DNA of 17,722 nt, from NCBI GenBank assembly GCA_045106735.1, contig JBGCEZ010000113.1, positions 1 to 17,722 on the forward strand. The letters are read 5' to 3'. Numbering within the stretch: position 1 is the stretch's first letter; every line of letters begins with the position of its first letter. This DNA is from JBGCEZ01 sp045106735. Lineage in GTDB: Bacteria > Planctomycetota > Phycisphaerae > Phycisphaerales > SM1A02. Under the pieces are notes generated by a model, which had not been told where the DNA came from, searched no databases, and worked only from the letters and a program-made list of their open reading frames with translations. A program made the translations under genes and the position numbers. Shown piece after piece: positions 1 through 8,173 of this stretch.

Positions 1-1056
1 CCAGCCGCCGTCCGGCGAAAGACTGCGCTGGTGCCCGCCGACCGTGGCCAAGGTGACGTATTCGATCCCGTCGCGCGGGTCGTAGCGCATGCGGTGGATG
101 TGCCCGCCGAAGACCGCTCGAACATTGCCGGCGTCGACCAGGACCTGGTGCACGCGTTCCCAGTCATCGCCGTAGTTGCCGCCGGTCCAGCGCGGATGGT
201 GGATGAAGACGAAGACGTGCTCGGCGTCGCGGTGGCCGGCCAGCGTCTCGGTGAGCCAGGCAAGCTGTTCGGCACTCATGCGCTGGCAGTCGGCGCGATT
301 GAAGTTGCGTTCCCCGGTCCGCGGATTCGCCTCGTCGGAGTAGAGGCTGACGAAGAGCGAGCCCTTGTGGCGGAAGGCGTACCAGAGCGGGCCGAAGTGC
401 TCCTCGTACCGCCGCTCGTGTTCCTCCGCCGGGCGATTCGGCCCGCGCCAGTAGATGTCGTGGTTGCCGGCCACCGGGAACCACGGGCAGTCGAGCTCGG
501 CCATGATGCCCCGGAATTCCCGCATCTGTTCCATCCACGGGCCGACGCCGCTGTACCCCTCGATCAGGTCGCCGACGGTCATCACCATGTCGGGCCCGAT
601 GAGGTTGACATCGCTCACCGCGTCGGCGAGGACCGAGACGCCAGCCGCCGGGCCACCCGTGCGGTCACCGAAGATGGCGAAGGTGAACGCCTCGTCCTCG
701 CCCGGCAGCGGGAGGTCGAGTCCCGGTCGATCGGTGATGAAGCGGGGGCGCTGAGACGAGTCGGCCGCGGGAGGATCGTCGGCGGAGGTCGCGTTGGACG
801 GTCTGTGATGCGGATCTTCGTGGCCGTGGTCGTGCCCGAGCCGATGCCCGTTCTCCAGCCCCGAACGCGTGGCCCGCGTCCCGCGAGCGGAGTTCTCGAA
901 TCCCACCGCCGCGGCTGCGACCGCCTCCGAGGCCGGAATCATGACCGTCCCGATGGCGGCGGTGACAAGGACCGTGGCCGACACCCACCGGTGAGCCGAT
1001 CGGACGCGCGAGAGACCGGACGGGCGACGGGCAACGAGGGCGTGGTCGTCATGCAT
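1..1056 (-). CDS. secreted metallophosphoesterase (calcineurin-like), 3' end cut by window edge
   Basis: The gene reads off the left edge; 352 residues are visible and the C-terminus is missing. Metallophosphoesterase motifs appear in order: GDRTGG with D131 where the family usually has DxH, GDL with D163, GNHD with N198/H199/D200, HH at 286-287, and GHxH with H319 and H321. These are the expected ligands of a two-metal phosphoesterase centre. The N-terminus has an Arg-rich stretch, a hydrophobic segment at about 28-50 that could be a signal or anchor, and a His/Asp-rich linker to about residue 115, so the catalytic domain is probably extracytoplasmic. The ATG at 1056 is the first after an in-frame stop just upstream; no clear Shine-Dalgarno is visible, and a GTG about 12 codons upstream is an alternative start. 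The substrate cannot be told. It is divergent from the small membrane protein gene that starts at 1206. The fold assignment is secure. Confidence 0.88.
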   Translation of the reverse strand, partial: MHDDHALVARRPSGLSRVRSAHRWVSATVLVTAAIGTVMIPASEAVAAAAVGFENSARGTRATRSGLENGHRLGHDHGHEDPHHRPSNATSADDPPAADSSQRPRFITDRPGLDLPLPGEDEAFTFAIFGDRTGGPAAGVSVLADAVSDVNLIGPDMVMTVGDLIEGYSGVGPWMEQMREFRGIMAELDCPWFPVAGNHDIYWRGPNRPAEEHERRYEEHFGPLWYAFRHKGSLFVSLYSDEANPRTGERNFNRADCQRMSAEQLAWLTETLAGHRDAEHVFVFIHHPRWTGGNYGDDWERVHQVLVDAGNVRAVFGGHIHRMRYDPRDGIEYVTLATVGGHQRSLSPDGGW

Positions 1057-1205
1057 GGCTGGATTGGACCGCGCCTTGGGCGTTTCGGCCACGGAAGAAG
1101 TGCGAAGATTCGTTCAGAATGCCGCTTCCGGCGTCCGCCGCTCGGATCCGAGCTGATGCTTGACGGTCCACCGGCCGTGGGCGAGCATGGGGTTGGAGTT
1201 CGCCC

Positions 1206-1580
1206 ATGCCCCGACTGATCACTGGATTGCTCTTCGTCGTCCTGTTCGCCCTGGCCGCCTTCGTGCAGCGTGACGATATCGACACTCAAGAGTGGACGTC
1301 GTACTTCTGGATCGGCGTGTACGGCGCGGCGGCGGTCCTGAGCCTGCTGTTCGCGGTGGGCTTCCTGCCGCGCTGGCTCGCCTGGACCGTCGCCATCGCC
1401 GCCTTTGGTTGGGCCGCCGGCATCATCGCCCCCATGTGGCCGCCGACGGCCGCGTGGAGTCCCGAGGAACAGTTCCTCGCCGAGGAAGTGCGCGAGGCAG
1501 GCGGGGTGACCCTCATCGGTCTGTGGATGATCGTCGCCGGTTGCTGTGGTCGCCGGCGAAAGAAGGCCGCCGCGCCTTGA
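1206..1580 (+). CDS. small TMEM220-like integral membrane protein
   Basis: A 124-residue protein with four likely membrane helices, at about 4-19, 33-50, 54-78 and 98-115, and a basic C-terminal tail (GRRRKK). The short polar loop after helix 1 (QRDDIDTQEW), the WIGVYG segment opening helix 2 and the EEVREAGG segment before helix 4 resemble the TMEM220 family (transmembrane family 220), found in bacteria and eukaryotes with no established biochemical role. The start is supported by GGAG at 1195-1198, seven bases before the ATG. The gene stands alone, divergent from the metallophosphoesterase and convergent with the repeat-protein gene. A degraded copy of its second half lies at about 4656-4835. 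Coding status is secure; the family name is from memory of its conserved segments. Confidence 0.72.
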   Translation: MPRLITGLLFVVLFALAAFVQRDDIDTQEWTSYFWIGVYGAAAVLSLLFAVGFLPRWLAWTVAIAAFGWAAGIIAPMWPPTAAWSPEEQFLAEEVREAGGVTLIGLWMIVAGCCGRRRKKAAAP

Positions 1581-1760
1581 GTGGACGCGACGGCCAGGGA
1601 GGGGAGGGTGGTCGTGTGACGATGCGATCGACGGACCGCGTCGAGCGATGCAATGTTCGTTTCTGCGTCTTCCGGGTCTGACGTGGACGCTCGGTTCTCG
1701 GGACGCCAAGCCTGAGGATCTCACCCCTCGATCGATCGTTGGACGTGCCGCCTGAACGCG
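1581..1760. other. intergenic gap between convergent genes
   Basis: 180 bases between the stop of the TMEM220-like gene and the stop of the repeat protein. Frames open here show no recognisable protein, and no strong hairpin followed by a T run was found. Confidence 0.5.
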
Positions 1761-4247
1761 TCACTCGACGTCGTCCCATTCCGCCAACACAAGCATCAGG
1801 TCGGGCAAGGAGACCTCGCAGTCACCGTCCAGGTCCGCGGGGCAGTGCGTGCACGATTCGCACGTGGCCCAAGCGGCAAGAACGTGCAGGAGGTCGCTGA
1901 TGTCGACGGTCCCGCTCCCATCGACGTCGCCGGCCACGGACGGACAGGCAAGGCGAGCGATGAACCCGTCGCCGGACGGGGCGGTCACGAATGAACCTCC
2001 GAGCAGGAGTGACCGACCGAGGCTGCCGTTGGCGACAGCGTGCATCGCCCGCACCGACGGATTCGGCAGGCCCGGTCCGATCGCCGACCAGGCGGTGCCG
2101 TCCCATTGGGCCAGGCCTGACGCCGGCGCGCCGCCGGCCTCGTCGAACCGGCCCGCGGCCACCAGGATCGATGGGCCCTCGGCCGTCGGCCGGTGGACCA
2201 CTAGCCGCCTCGCCCAGGCCGTCCCGGGCCCCTGCAATCCGCTCCCGATCGGGCTCCACGTGGTGCCGTTCCACGACGCGATGTTGATGGCGTCGATGCC
2301 GCCGATCGTGGTGAATCTCCCGCCGGCGATCAGCGCCCGTCCAGTGCCGTCGTCGTACAACGCGAGGTCGAAGATCGAGTTCGAACTGGACGCGGTGGGC
2401 AGCTCCCCAATCACCTCCCAGTCATCGTCGTGCCAGCGGGCCACACCCTTGACGAATTCGTCGTCGGCGTTGAAGAAGCCGCCGCTGGCGTAGAGAACGC
2501 CTGGCGTCGATTCGTCGCCTTCCGTGGCCGTGAATGCATCGATGCAGGACGAGTGCGTCCCGGCCCGTGTCCACGTTCGGCCGTTCCAGATCGCCGCGCC
2601 GCCGGCAAATGCGCCGCCCGCTGAACTGAAGGTCCCGCCGACGAACAGTGCGCGGCCGTCGGGGCCGCCGTCATCGTGCGCCACCATCGCCGAGATGTTC
2701 CCCGGGGGGATCCCGCTTCCGAGGGCCGACCACTCGTTCCCATCCCATCGGGCGATCCTGTTTGCCGGAATCGAACCGGCCTGCGAGAAGTTGCCGGCGA
2801 CATACAGGGCCTCGGCGCCGGCTCCGTCGTCGAACGACTCGAGGGCATCCACGGTTGGGTGGCCGGTGGGGAGCCGGACCCCGCCACCGACGTCCCACCA
2901 GCGGCCGGCGGCGAATCTGGCCAGGCCGCTCGTGCGCACCGTGCCGGCGGACGTCATGTCGCCGCCGACGAAGAGGCCGCCGGTGCCAGGGGCGCCGAGG
3001 CTGGTCATCTCCATTGCTCGGACCGTCCCGGCGGCGAGTCCGGAGCCCGGCGGGGCCCACGACTCGCCGTCCCACCGGGTCAAGGTCTCAGCCGCTCCAA
3101 TGCCCGAGTCGTAGTCGACGAATCCGACCCCGCAGAGAAGCGGTGACCCGTCCCCCATGGCGTCCGTGGAGACCAGTCGCCTGAGCGCGCCGTCGATTCC
3201 AGGGACGGGGCTCCACGCCATCCCGTCCCACCGCGCGACCCCCGACGCCGACACGTCGCCAGCCGCGGCGAAGGAGCCGCCGGCGTACAGCTTCATTCCG
3301 GTGCCGTCGTCGTGGGCCGTCAGGGAACGCACGAGGCCCCCCGTGAGGCCGGAGTCCACCGGCGACCAGCTCGTGCCGTCCCATCGGGCGATCTGATTGG
3401 CCGGGGCCCCTCCAGCGGTGTCGAAGTCCCCGGCGGCGTAGAGCATTGGGCCGCCACCGAGGCCGTCGTCAAAGGACGCGATCGCGCGAACCAACCCGTT
3501 GACGCCGGTTCCCAGCGGTGACCAGTCGGTCCCGTCCCATCGCGCGACATTCGACACCGCGGGTTGACCCGCGTCACTGATCTCCCCGCCGACGAAGAGC
3601 GCCGGCCCGGAGCCGTCGTCGTGGACGGCCATCGCCAGCACTCCGTGAAAACCGCCGACGTTGATCTCGCCCTCGAGTGCCGTCCACTGGGCGCCGTCCC
3701 ACCGGGCGATGGACGCGAGGGGGGCTCCGTCGATGGACGCGAACGTGCCGCCAACGAAGAGCTCCGGCTGCCCGTCGGCGGATTCGTCGTACTCGGCGAT
3801 GGTGTTGATGCGTCCGTCGACGTCGCCGATCGTCGTCCATTGATCGGCGTCATTCAGGCGGGCGACCGCATCGCGGCCCCCGGCATGGAGTCGGCGGCCG
3901 GTCCCGTCGTCGTGAGGGAGCATCGCCGAGATCCGTTCGATGAAGCCGACGTCGGTCCAGGTCGTGCCGTCCCAGCGGACGACGTTGGATTCGAATCCGT
4001 CGAATCCCGCCGAGGTGGCGGTCGACAGGTAGATCGCCGGGCCCGAACCATTGTCGAAGACCGCGAGGCCAGTGAGGAGGGTACCGCTGGCGGACGCCGT
4101 CGGGCCGAACGTGGAGGTCCATTCGAGTCCGGTGCAGTTCTGCTCGTCGAGGGCAGTTGCTGCGACGGTCGTGAAAGATCCATGAGCTGACGTCGCGGCG
4201 CCAGTGGCCACAACCGCGTTCAGAAGAATGGGGCGTAGGGCGTGCAT
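1761..4247 (-). CDS. secreted WDGxxW-repeat protein with C-terminal dockerin-like domain
   Basis: An 828-residue protein. The ATG at 4247 is preferred because it begins a normal signal peptide (MHALRP then a hydrophobic run to about residue 22) and has GGAA about eight bases upstream; the same frame stays open to 4535 but encodes only Arg/Pro-rich sequence. The body is about 13 degenerate repeats of 50-60 residues. Each combines a VGGxF element, an IARWDGxxW element, a GSG turn and a DDGxG element, a pattern expected to form beta-propeller blades or similar beta sheets. The last 56 residues (773-828) hold two calcium-loop segments, DVDGSGTVDISD and DLDGDCEVSLPD, each followed by an LxxLAxW helix as in dockerin type I; a Cys-rich link (CESCTHC) joins them. 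It is probably exported and cell-surface or extracellular. No enzyme motif was seen, and a binding or structural role is only inferred. Confidence 0.88.
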   Translation of the reverse strand: MHALRPILLNAVVATGAATSAHGSFTTVAATALDEQNCTGLEWTSTFGPTASASGTLLTGLAVFDNGSGPAIYLSTATSAGFDGFESNVVRWDGTTWTDVGFIERISAMLPHDDGTGRRLHAGGRDAVARLNDADQWTTIGDVDGRINTIAEYDESADGQPELFVGGTFASIDGAPLASIARWDGAQWTALEGEINVGGFHGVLAMAVHDDGSGPALFVGGEISDAGQPAVSNVARWDGTDWSPLGTGVNGLVRAIASFDDGLGGGPMLYAAGDFDTAGGAPANQIARWDGTSWSPVDSGLTGGLVRSLTAHDDGTGMKLYAGGSFAAAGDVSASGVARWDGMAWSPVPGIDGALRRLVSTDAMGDGSPLLCGVGFVDYDSGIGAAETLTRWDGESWAPPGSGLAAGTVRAMEMTSLGAPGTGGLFVGGDMTSAGTVRTSGLARFAAGRWWDVGGGVRLPTGHPTVDALESFDDGAGAEALYVAGNFSQAGSIPANRIARWDGNEWSALGSGIPPGNISAMVAHDDGGPDGRALFVGGTFSSAGGAFAGGAAIWNGRTWTRAGTHSSCIDAFTATEGDESTPGVLYASGGFFNADDEFVKGVARWHDDDWEVIGELPTASSSNSIFDLALYDDGTGRALIAGGRFTTIGGIDAINIASWNGTTWSPIGSGLQGPGTAWARRLVVHRPTAEGPSILVAAGRFDEAGGAPASGLAQWDGTAWSAIGPGLPNPSVRAMHAVANGSLGRSLLLGGSFVTAPSGDGFIARLACPSVAGDVDGSGTVDISDLLHVLAAWATCESCTHCPADLDGDCEVSLPDLMLVLAEWDDVE
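1764..1931 (-). other. dockerin-like domain (two Ca2+ loops)
   Basis: Residues 773-828 of the repeat protein. Both loops have Asp/Asn-type ligands at positions 1, 3 and 12 (DxDGxxxxxxxD). Similar tails end many large secreted planctomycete proteins. No cohesin-like partner was seen in this window. Confidence 0.8.
1990..4000 (-). repeat. degenerate in-gene DNA repeat encoding (A/V)RWDGTxW
   Basis: On the plus strand, variants of the core GCCGTCCCATCGGGCGA recur roughly every 150-230 bases, for example near 2095, 3065, 3225, 3375, 3532, 3695 and 3968. They correspond to the repeated RWDGT coding unit. The copies are imperfect, so this looks like old internal duplication. Confidence 0.7.
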
Positions 4248-4655
4248 GCGATGGGTTCCAGGTTGGGGTGCGAGCCGTCGACGTCGCAGCTCGGCGGCCG
4301 GGGGACGACTCAGTGGATTCGGCATCCGGCGTTCATGACCGGCGCGGTGGTCGCTCGGACTCCGATTCGTCATCGGGTTCAGTGTCCGTGCACGGGTGGA
4401 TACGCTCCGCGCGCCGTGAACTTGCGCACGGGAGAGAGACTCCGTGGGAGTGGGTCGCCGGCGCCGTTCGGGATGCCATTCCAGAGCCGGCCCGGACTGG
4501 CTCGTATGTGGTCGTCGGGATCCGCGATCGGCCATCCGCGGTGCCGATCGGGACGCCGCGGTGGATCGAGTCGATCAGGGAACCGAACTGGGCGACGTCC
4601 AGACCGGCGCGGCGACGCACGCTCTCGTCTTCAGGGCGCCACGCCTGTCCACCGC
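4248..4655. other. gene-free stretch upstream of the repeat-protein gene
   Basis: About 400 bases with no convincing gene on either strand. Open frames encode Arg/Pro/Ser-rich sequence without motifs. It must hold the promoter of the repeat-protein gene, but no clear -35/-10 pair was recognised. From about 4561 one plus frame weakly recalls the N-terminal half of the TMEM220-like protein (a GAAxxALVF stretch), which would fit an older frameshifted remnant; this is tentative. Confidence 0.5.
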
Positions 4656-4835
4656 GCCGCGGCCTTCGCCTGGGCCGGCGGAGTGATCGCCACGGTGTGG
4701 CCGCCGTCCGCCGATTGGCGGCCGGACAATCAGTTCCTGAGCGAGGAAGTCCGCGAGACCGGCGGCCTGACCTTGATCGGGCCATGGCTGTTCATCGCCG
4801 GGATCTTCAGGCGGAAGCGCGCGATGTCCCGCTGA
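4656..4835 (+). pseudogene. 5'-truncated, decayed copy of the TMEM220-like gene
   Basis: The frame ending at the TGA at 4833-4835 encodes about 59 residues that align without gaps to the second half of the 1206-1580 protein. Shared segments include AAAF.WA.G.IA, .WPP.A.W, QFL.EEVRE.GG.TLIG.W and .IAG; by eye more than half the positions are identical. The conserved hydrophobic N-terminal half is not present in the same frame, and no start codon with a ribosome site lies at the right place. The best reading is a duplicated gene that lost its 5' half. It converges with dxs. A short functional peptide is possible but unsupported. Confidence 0.7.
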
Positions 4836-4891
4836 CTTGGCCACAGCCGAATCCGTCTATTTGGATCCACCGCATCCGCCGCCCGCCCGGC

Positions 4892-6892
4892 TCACGCGTC
4901 CGTCGCGCCCCCATCGGCCACCCGCGCGGCGTCCGATCGCCGGACCAGGGTCGACCGACGGTCAGCGCCAGTGGCCGTGCCGTCAGCCTCCGGATCTAGC
5001 ACCTCCCGCACGTGGCGGGCGATCGACGCCGCGTCGAGGCCGGCCTCTTCCAGCTGGCCACCGCGCGAACCCTGGTGGATCCAACGGTCCGGCAGGGCCA
5101 GCCGCGTCACGCCGCGCGTGTCCATGCCGCCGTCCACCATGGCGTCGACCACGCACGAACCGAAGCCGCCCTCGATGCTGTGGTCTTCGATCGTGACGAT
5201 CGGCACGCCGGCGGCACTGAGTTCGGCCAGCAGCGCGGTGTCCACCGGCTTGGCGAACCGGGCGTCGTACAGATTCACCCGGTACTCGCCGGCGAGTTGG
5301 TCGGTCGCCCGCGCCGCTTCGATCGCCATCGTGCCGTAGGCGAGGATCGCGATGTCCGGCGCGTCGTGCTCGATCAGTGGCCGCGCTCGCCCGATCTCGA
5401 ACGCCGGGCAATCCGCGGCGAATCGTTCGTCCACGTTGTCGCGCGGGTACCGCAGCGCGCTGAGCCCGCCGTCGTAGTCGCTCATGCACTGCATGGCCGC
5501 CCGCAGACTCGGCTCGTCCATCGCCGCCATCAGGACCGCCTTGGGAAGCGTGCGCAGCAGGGCGATGTCGGCGAATCCGTGGTGCACCGCACCGTCGCCA
5601 CCGACAAGACCGGCCCGGTCGAGGCACAGCCGGACCGGCAGGTCCTGCAGCGCGACTTCCTGGAACGCTTGGTCGTAGGCCCGCTGCAGGAAGGTCGAAT
5701 ACACCGCGAAGAACGGCTTCCAACCGGTCTTGGCCAGACCGGCCATCATGTCCATCGCGTGGCTCTCGCAGATGCCCACGTCCCAACTGCGCTCGGGATA
5801 CCGCTCGAGCACGGCCGTGGTGCCGGTGCCATCTGGCATGGCCGCGGTGCACGTGACCACCTTCTCGTCGCGTTCCATGAGGTCGCCGAGGGCATCGCTG
5901 AATGCCGACGTGAAGCTCCGGCCGCCCGAGGCGAGTTCGACCTGGCAGCCCTTGACGCTGAATGGCTTGGGCGAGTGGAACGTCGTGGCGTCTTCTTCGC
6001 TGAAGTCGTGGCCCTTGCCCTTGACCGTGTGCACGTGCAGCACGATCGGACGGTCCACATCACGCACGTCGATGAGCATCTCGATCAGACCGCGGATGTC
6101 GTGTCCGTCGACCGGGCCGATGGTCAGCAGGCCGAACTTCTCGAACCATGCATCTTCCGTCACCGCGTCCTTGGCGATTTCGCCGGCCACGTGGTACATG
6201 TCGCGCACCTTGCCGCCGCCGGGCACGTGCCGCAGCACGCCCTTGGTCGCTTGCTTGGCCGCCAGGTACGTCGGGTTCACGCGCAGCCGGTCGAAGTACT
6301 GGGCCACCGCGCCTTGCGGGCTCGCGATCGACATGCCGTTGTCATTGAGCACGACGAGGAATTGCCGATTGAGCGTGCCCGCGTTGTTCAGTCCTTCCAT
6401 CGCCACGCCGTTGACGATGCTCGCGTCGCCGACGATCGAGACCGCCCGGCGGCCTTCGGGATTGCGCTTGGAGTGGAAGCCCTCGCCATTGAGGTCATCG
6501 CCGCGGGCCATGCCGACGGCGGTCGACACCGCGGTCCCGGCGTGCCCGACCTGGAAGAGGTCCCAGTCGCTCTCGCGGGGGTCCGGGAAGCCGGCCATGC
6601 CTCCGGCCTGACGCAGCGTGCTCAGCTTGTCGACGCGCCCGGTCAGCAGCTTGTGCGGATAGCACTGGTGGCCGACGTCAAAGAGCAGGCGGTCCTGCGA
6701 GAAGTCGAAGACGTAGTGCAGGGCGATCGTCAGCTCGACCACGCCGAGGTTCGGGGCGAAGTGGCCGCCGGTCTTCTTGATCTGCTCGGTGATGACGTGC
6801 CGGATCTGCTCGGCCACCTCGGGCAGGCGGCCCACGGGCAGGGCGCGGAGGTCGGCGGGCGTCTTGATCGAACGAAGCAGCGAGCAGTCCAT
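4892..6892 (-). CDS. dxs: 1-deoxy-D-xylulose-5-phosphate synthase (DXS)
   Basis: Condenses pyruvate and glyceraldehyde 3-phosphate to 1-deoxy-D-xylulose 5-phosphate, the entry step of the MEP isoprenoid pathway, using thiamine diphosphate and Mg2+ in the cytoplasm. At 666 residues it is slightly longer than the usual 620-640, the excess being a Gly/Ala/Arg-rich C-terminal tail. Visible landmarks: GGHFAPNLGVVELTIALH at 42-59, DVGHQCYPHKLLTGR at 72-86, GHAGT at 117-120, the diphosphate-binding segment GDASIVNG at 155-162 with NDN at 183-185, a transketolase-like pyrimidine domain from about 330, and a C-terminal domain with IEDHSIEGGFGS. The TPP motif starts GDA, not the common GDG. The ATG at 6892 has GAGGGG upstream. 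It lies 116 bases downstream of ispA on the same strand, probably in one transcript. Confidence 0.96.
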   Translation of the reverse strand: MDCSLLRSIKTPADLRALPVGRLPEVAEQIRHVITEQIKKTGGHFAPNLGVVELTIALHYVFDFSQDRLLFDVGHQCYPHKLLTGRVDKLSTLRQAGGMAGFPDPRESDWDLFQVGHAGTAVSTAVGMARGDDLNGEGFHSKRNPEGRRAVSIVGDASIVNGVAMEGLNNAGTLNRQFLVVLNDNGMSIASPQGAVAQYFDRLRVNPTYLAAKQATKGVLRHVPGGGKVRDMYHVAGEIAKDAVTEDAWFEKFGLLTIGPVDGHDIRGLIEMLIDVRDVDRPIVLHVHTVKGKGHDFSEEDATTFHSPKPFSVKGCQVELASGGRSFTSAFSDALGDLMERDEKVVTCTAAMPDGTGTTAVLERYPERSWDVGICESHAMDMMAGLAKTGWKPFFAVYSTFLQRAYDQAFQEVALQDLPVRLCLDRAGLVGGDGAVHHGFADIALLRTLPKAVLMAAMDEPSLRAAMQCMSDYDGGLSALRYPRDNVDERFAADCPAFEIGRARPLIEHDAPDIAILAYGTMAIEAARATDQLAGEYRVNLYDARFAKPVDTALLAELSAAGVPIVTIEDHSIEGGFGSCVVDAMVDGGMDTRGVTRLALPDRWIHQGSRGGQLEEAGLDAASIARHVREVLDPEADGTATGADRRSTLVRRSDAARVADGGATDA

Positions 6893-7008
6893 CGGACGGT
6901 CCCCTCAGGGGGCGAGGCCGATCGTCCGCAGGGCGAGCGTTCGGCGGGGGCGGTGAAGCGGACCGGGTGGTCCGCTGGCGGGGGGACGCGCGTGGTCCAC
7001 CCTGGGAT

Positions 7009-7926
7009 CTAGCGAGTCCGGCTCGCCATCGTGCGGCAGAGGTCCACCAACGGGGCGGCCGCCTCTCCCAGTGCATCGGCCGAGGCCATCGCCGCGGCTT
7101 CAAGTCTTCCGATTTCTTCACGGGAAGATTCAATCCCGTGCACCCGCGGATAGGTCAGTTTCCCGGCCGCGGCGTCTTTCCCGGTGGCCTTGCCCGCATG
7201 CTCGGGATCCTGTTCGACGTCGATCAGGTCATCGCTGATCTGAAACATCAGGCCGAGGGCGTCGCCGTAGGTGGTCAGGTGCTCGATCACCGCGTCATCC
7301 GCTCCCGTGGCCATGGCCCCCAGGCGACAGGCCGAGCGGATCAACGCGCCGGTCTTGTTGCGGTGGATCACCGTGAGTCGGTCGGCCTCGGCCAGTTCGT
7401 GCGGAAAGCCGCCGACCGTGTCGTATACCTGGCCGGCAATCATGTGGTTCGTCGCCGTGGCCAATTCGGTGGTCTGGGCCGCGCGAATCTCGGCCGGCAC
7501 ATCGGACGTGCCGATCACACCAAAGGCGAGGGCGGTCATCGCGTCGCCGGCGAGGATGGCCATCGTCTCGCCCGCTTGCACGTGCAGGGTCGGGCGACCG
7601 CGGCGCACCGTGTCGTTGTCCATCGCCGGCAGATCGTCGTGGACGAGGCTGAACGTATGGATGAGTTCGATCGCGATCGCCGCCGGCATGGCCCGTTCGA
7701 CCGCCTCGGCCGCCTCGAGTCCGGCCGATGATGCGGCGGCCTCGGCGGCCAGAAACACGAGTCCGGGACGCAGCCGCTTGCCACCGCCGCCAGCGGCGTA
7801 GCGAATCGCTTCTTCGAGATTCAGCGGATACCGCTGCTGGCGCACGCACGTATCGAGGGCCCGATCGAAGCCTTCCAGCCATCGGGTCAGCACATTCGAT
7901 TCGGGAGGGGTGGCCAGGCTCATCAT
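7009..7926 (-). CDS. ispA: (2E,6E)-farnesyl diphosphate synthase-type polyprenyl synthase
   Basis: Head-to-tail condensation of IPP with allylic diphosphates; cytoplasmic, Mg2+-dependent, 305 residues. Seen in order: GGGGKRLRP at 46-54; the first Asp-rich motif DDLPAMD (D97, D98, D103) with the two-residue insertion of bacterial type enzymes; GQVYD at 165-169; KTG at 191-193; and the second Asp-rich motif DDLID (D232, D233, D236). The residue five before the first Asp is F92. An aromatic residue here normally limits the product to C15, so farnesyl diphosphate is the likely product; geranylgeranyl diphosphate cannot be excluded. Two ATGs abut (7926 and 7923) without a Shine-Dalgarno, and TATACT lies nine bases upstream, so the mRNA may be leaderless. 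dxs follows downstream, and the exbB-like gene is divergent. Confidence 0.93.
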   Translation of the reverse strand: MMSLATPPESNVLTRWLEGFDRALDTCVRQQRYPLNLEEAIRYAAGGGGKRLRPGLVFLAAEAAASSAGLEAAEAVERAMPAAIAIELIHTFSLVHDDLPAMDNDTVRRGRPTLHVQAGETMAILAGDAMTALAFGVIGTSDVPAEIRAAQTTELATATNHMIAGQVYDTVGGFPHELAEADRLTVIHRNKTGALIRSACRLGAMATGADDAVIEHLTTYGDALGLMFQISDDLIDVEQDPEHAGKATGKDAAAGKLTYPRVHGIESSREEIGRLEAAAMASADALGEAAAPLVDLCRTMASRTR

Positions 7927-7935
7927 GGGTGGCTG

Positions 7936-7941
7936 AGTATA
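7936..7941 (-). promoter_or_regulatory. candidate -10 box of ispA, probable leaderless start
   Basis: TATACT on the minus strand, nine bases before the first ATG. It fits TANNNT with no ribosome site between it and the start; no good -35 match is seen 17 bases further upstream. Confidence 0.4.
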
Positions 7942-8156
7942 GGTGCCTCGGAGGGCCGAAGCCGCTTCCAGGGAGCCGCCGATGGGCCGTGGCGCGGGTT
8001 TCCGGACGGCAACCGCGTGGGGGCGGCACGGAGCCGCCGGGAAGGGGCCGCCAGGGGTGGGGCGGGCCGTGGAGGGCGAACATCACGGCGGCCGCGTGCC
8101 ACCTGCCTTCGGTTCACCTCGGCCCGGCCGAGGTCAGGCGATCGTGCGGGACGAGG

Positions 8157-8162
8157 TATGAT
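8157..8162 (+). promoter_or_regulatory. candidate -10 box of exbB-like gene, probable leaderless start
   Basis: TATGAT, one mismatch from TATAAT, ends eleven bases before the ATG at 8174. The bases between (TTCGCCCGCCC) contain no Shine-Dalgarno, so transcription would start within a few bases of the start codon. Confidence 0.4.
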
Positions 8163-8173
8163 TTCGCCCGCCC

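Noticed and set aside
31..1218. A 395-codon plus-strand frame opposite the metallophosphoesterase.
   Set aside because: All metallophosphoesterase motifs read on the minus strand; the plus frame has none.
4248..4535. A longer N-terminus for the repeat protein, starting at 4535.
   Set aside because: The extra 96 residues are Arg/Pro/Ser-rich and would bury a normal signal peptide that starts at 4247.
5012..7012. A 666-codon open frame on the plus strand opposite dxs.
   Set aside because: It mirrors a secure DXS gene; long antisense frames arise from GC-rich codon use. Its translation is His/Val/Arg-rich with no motif.
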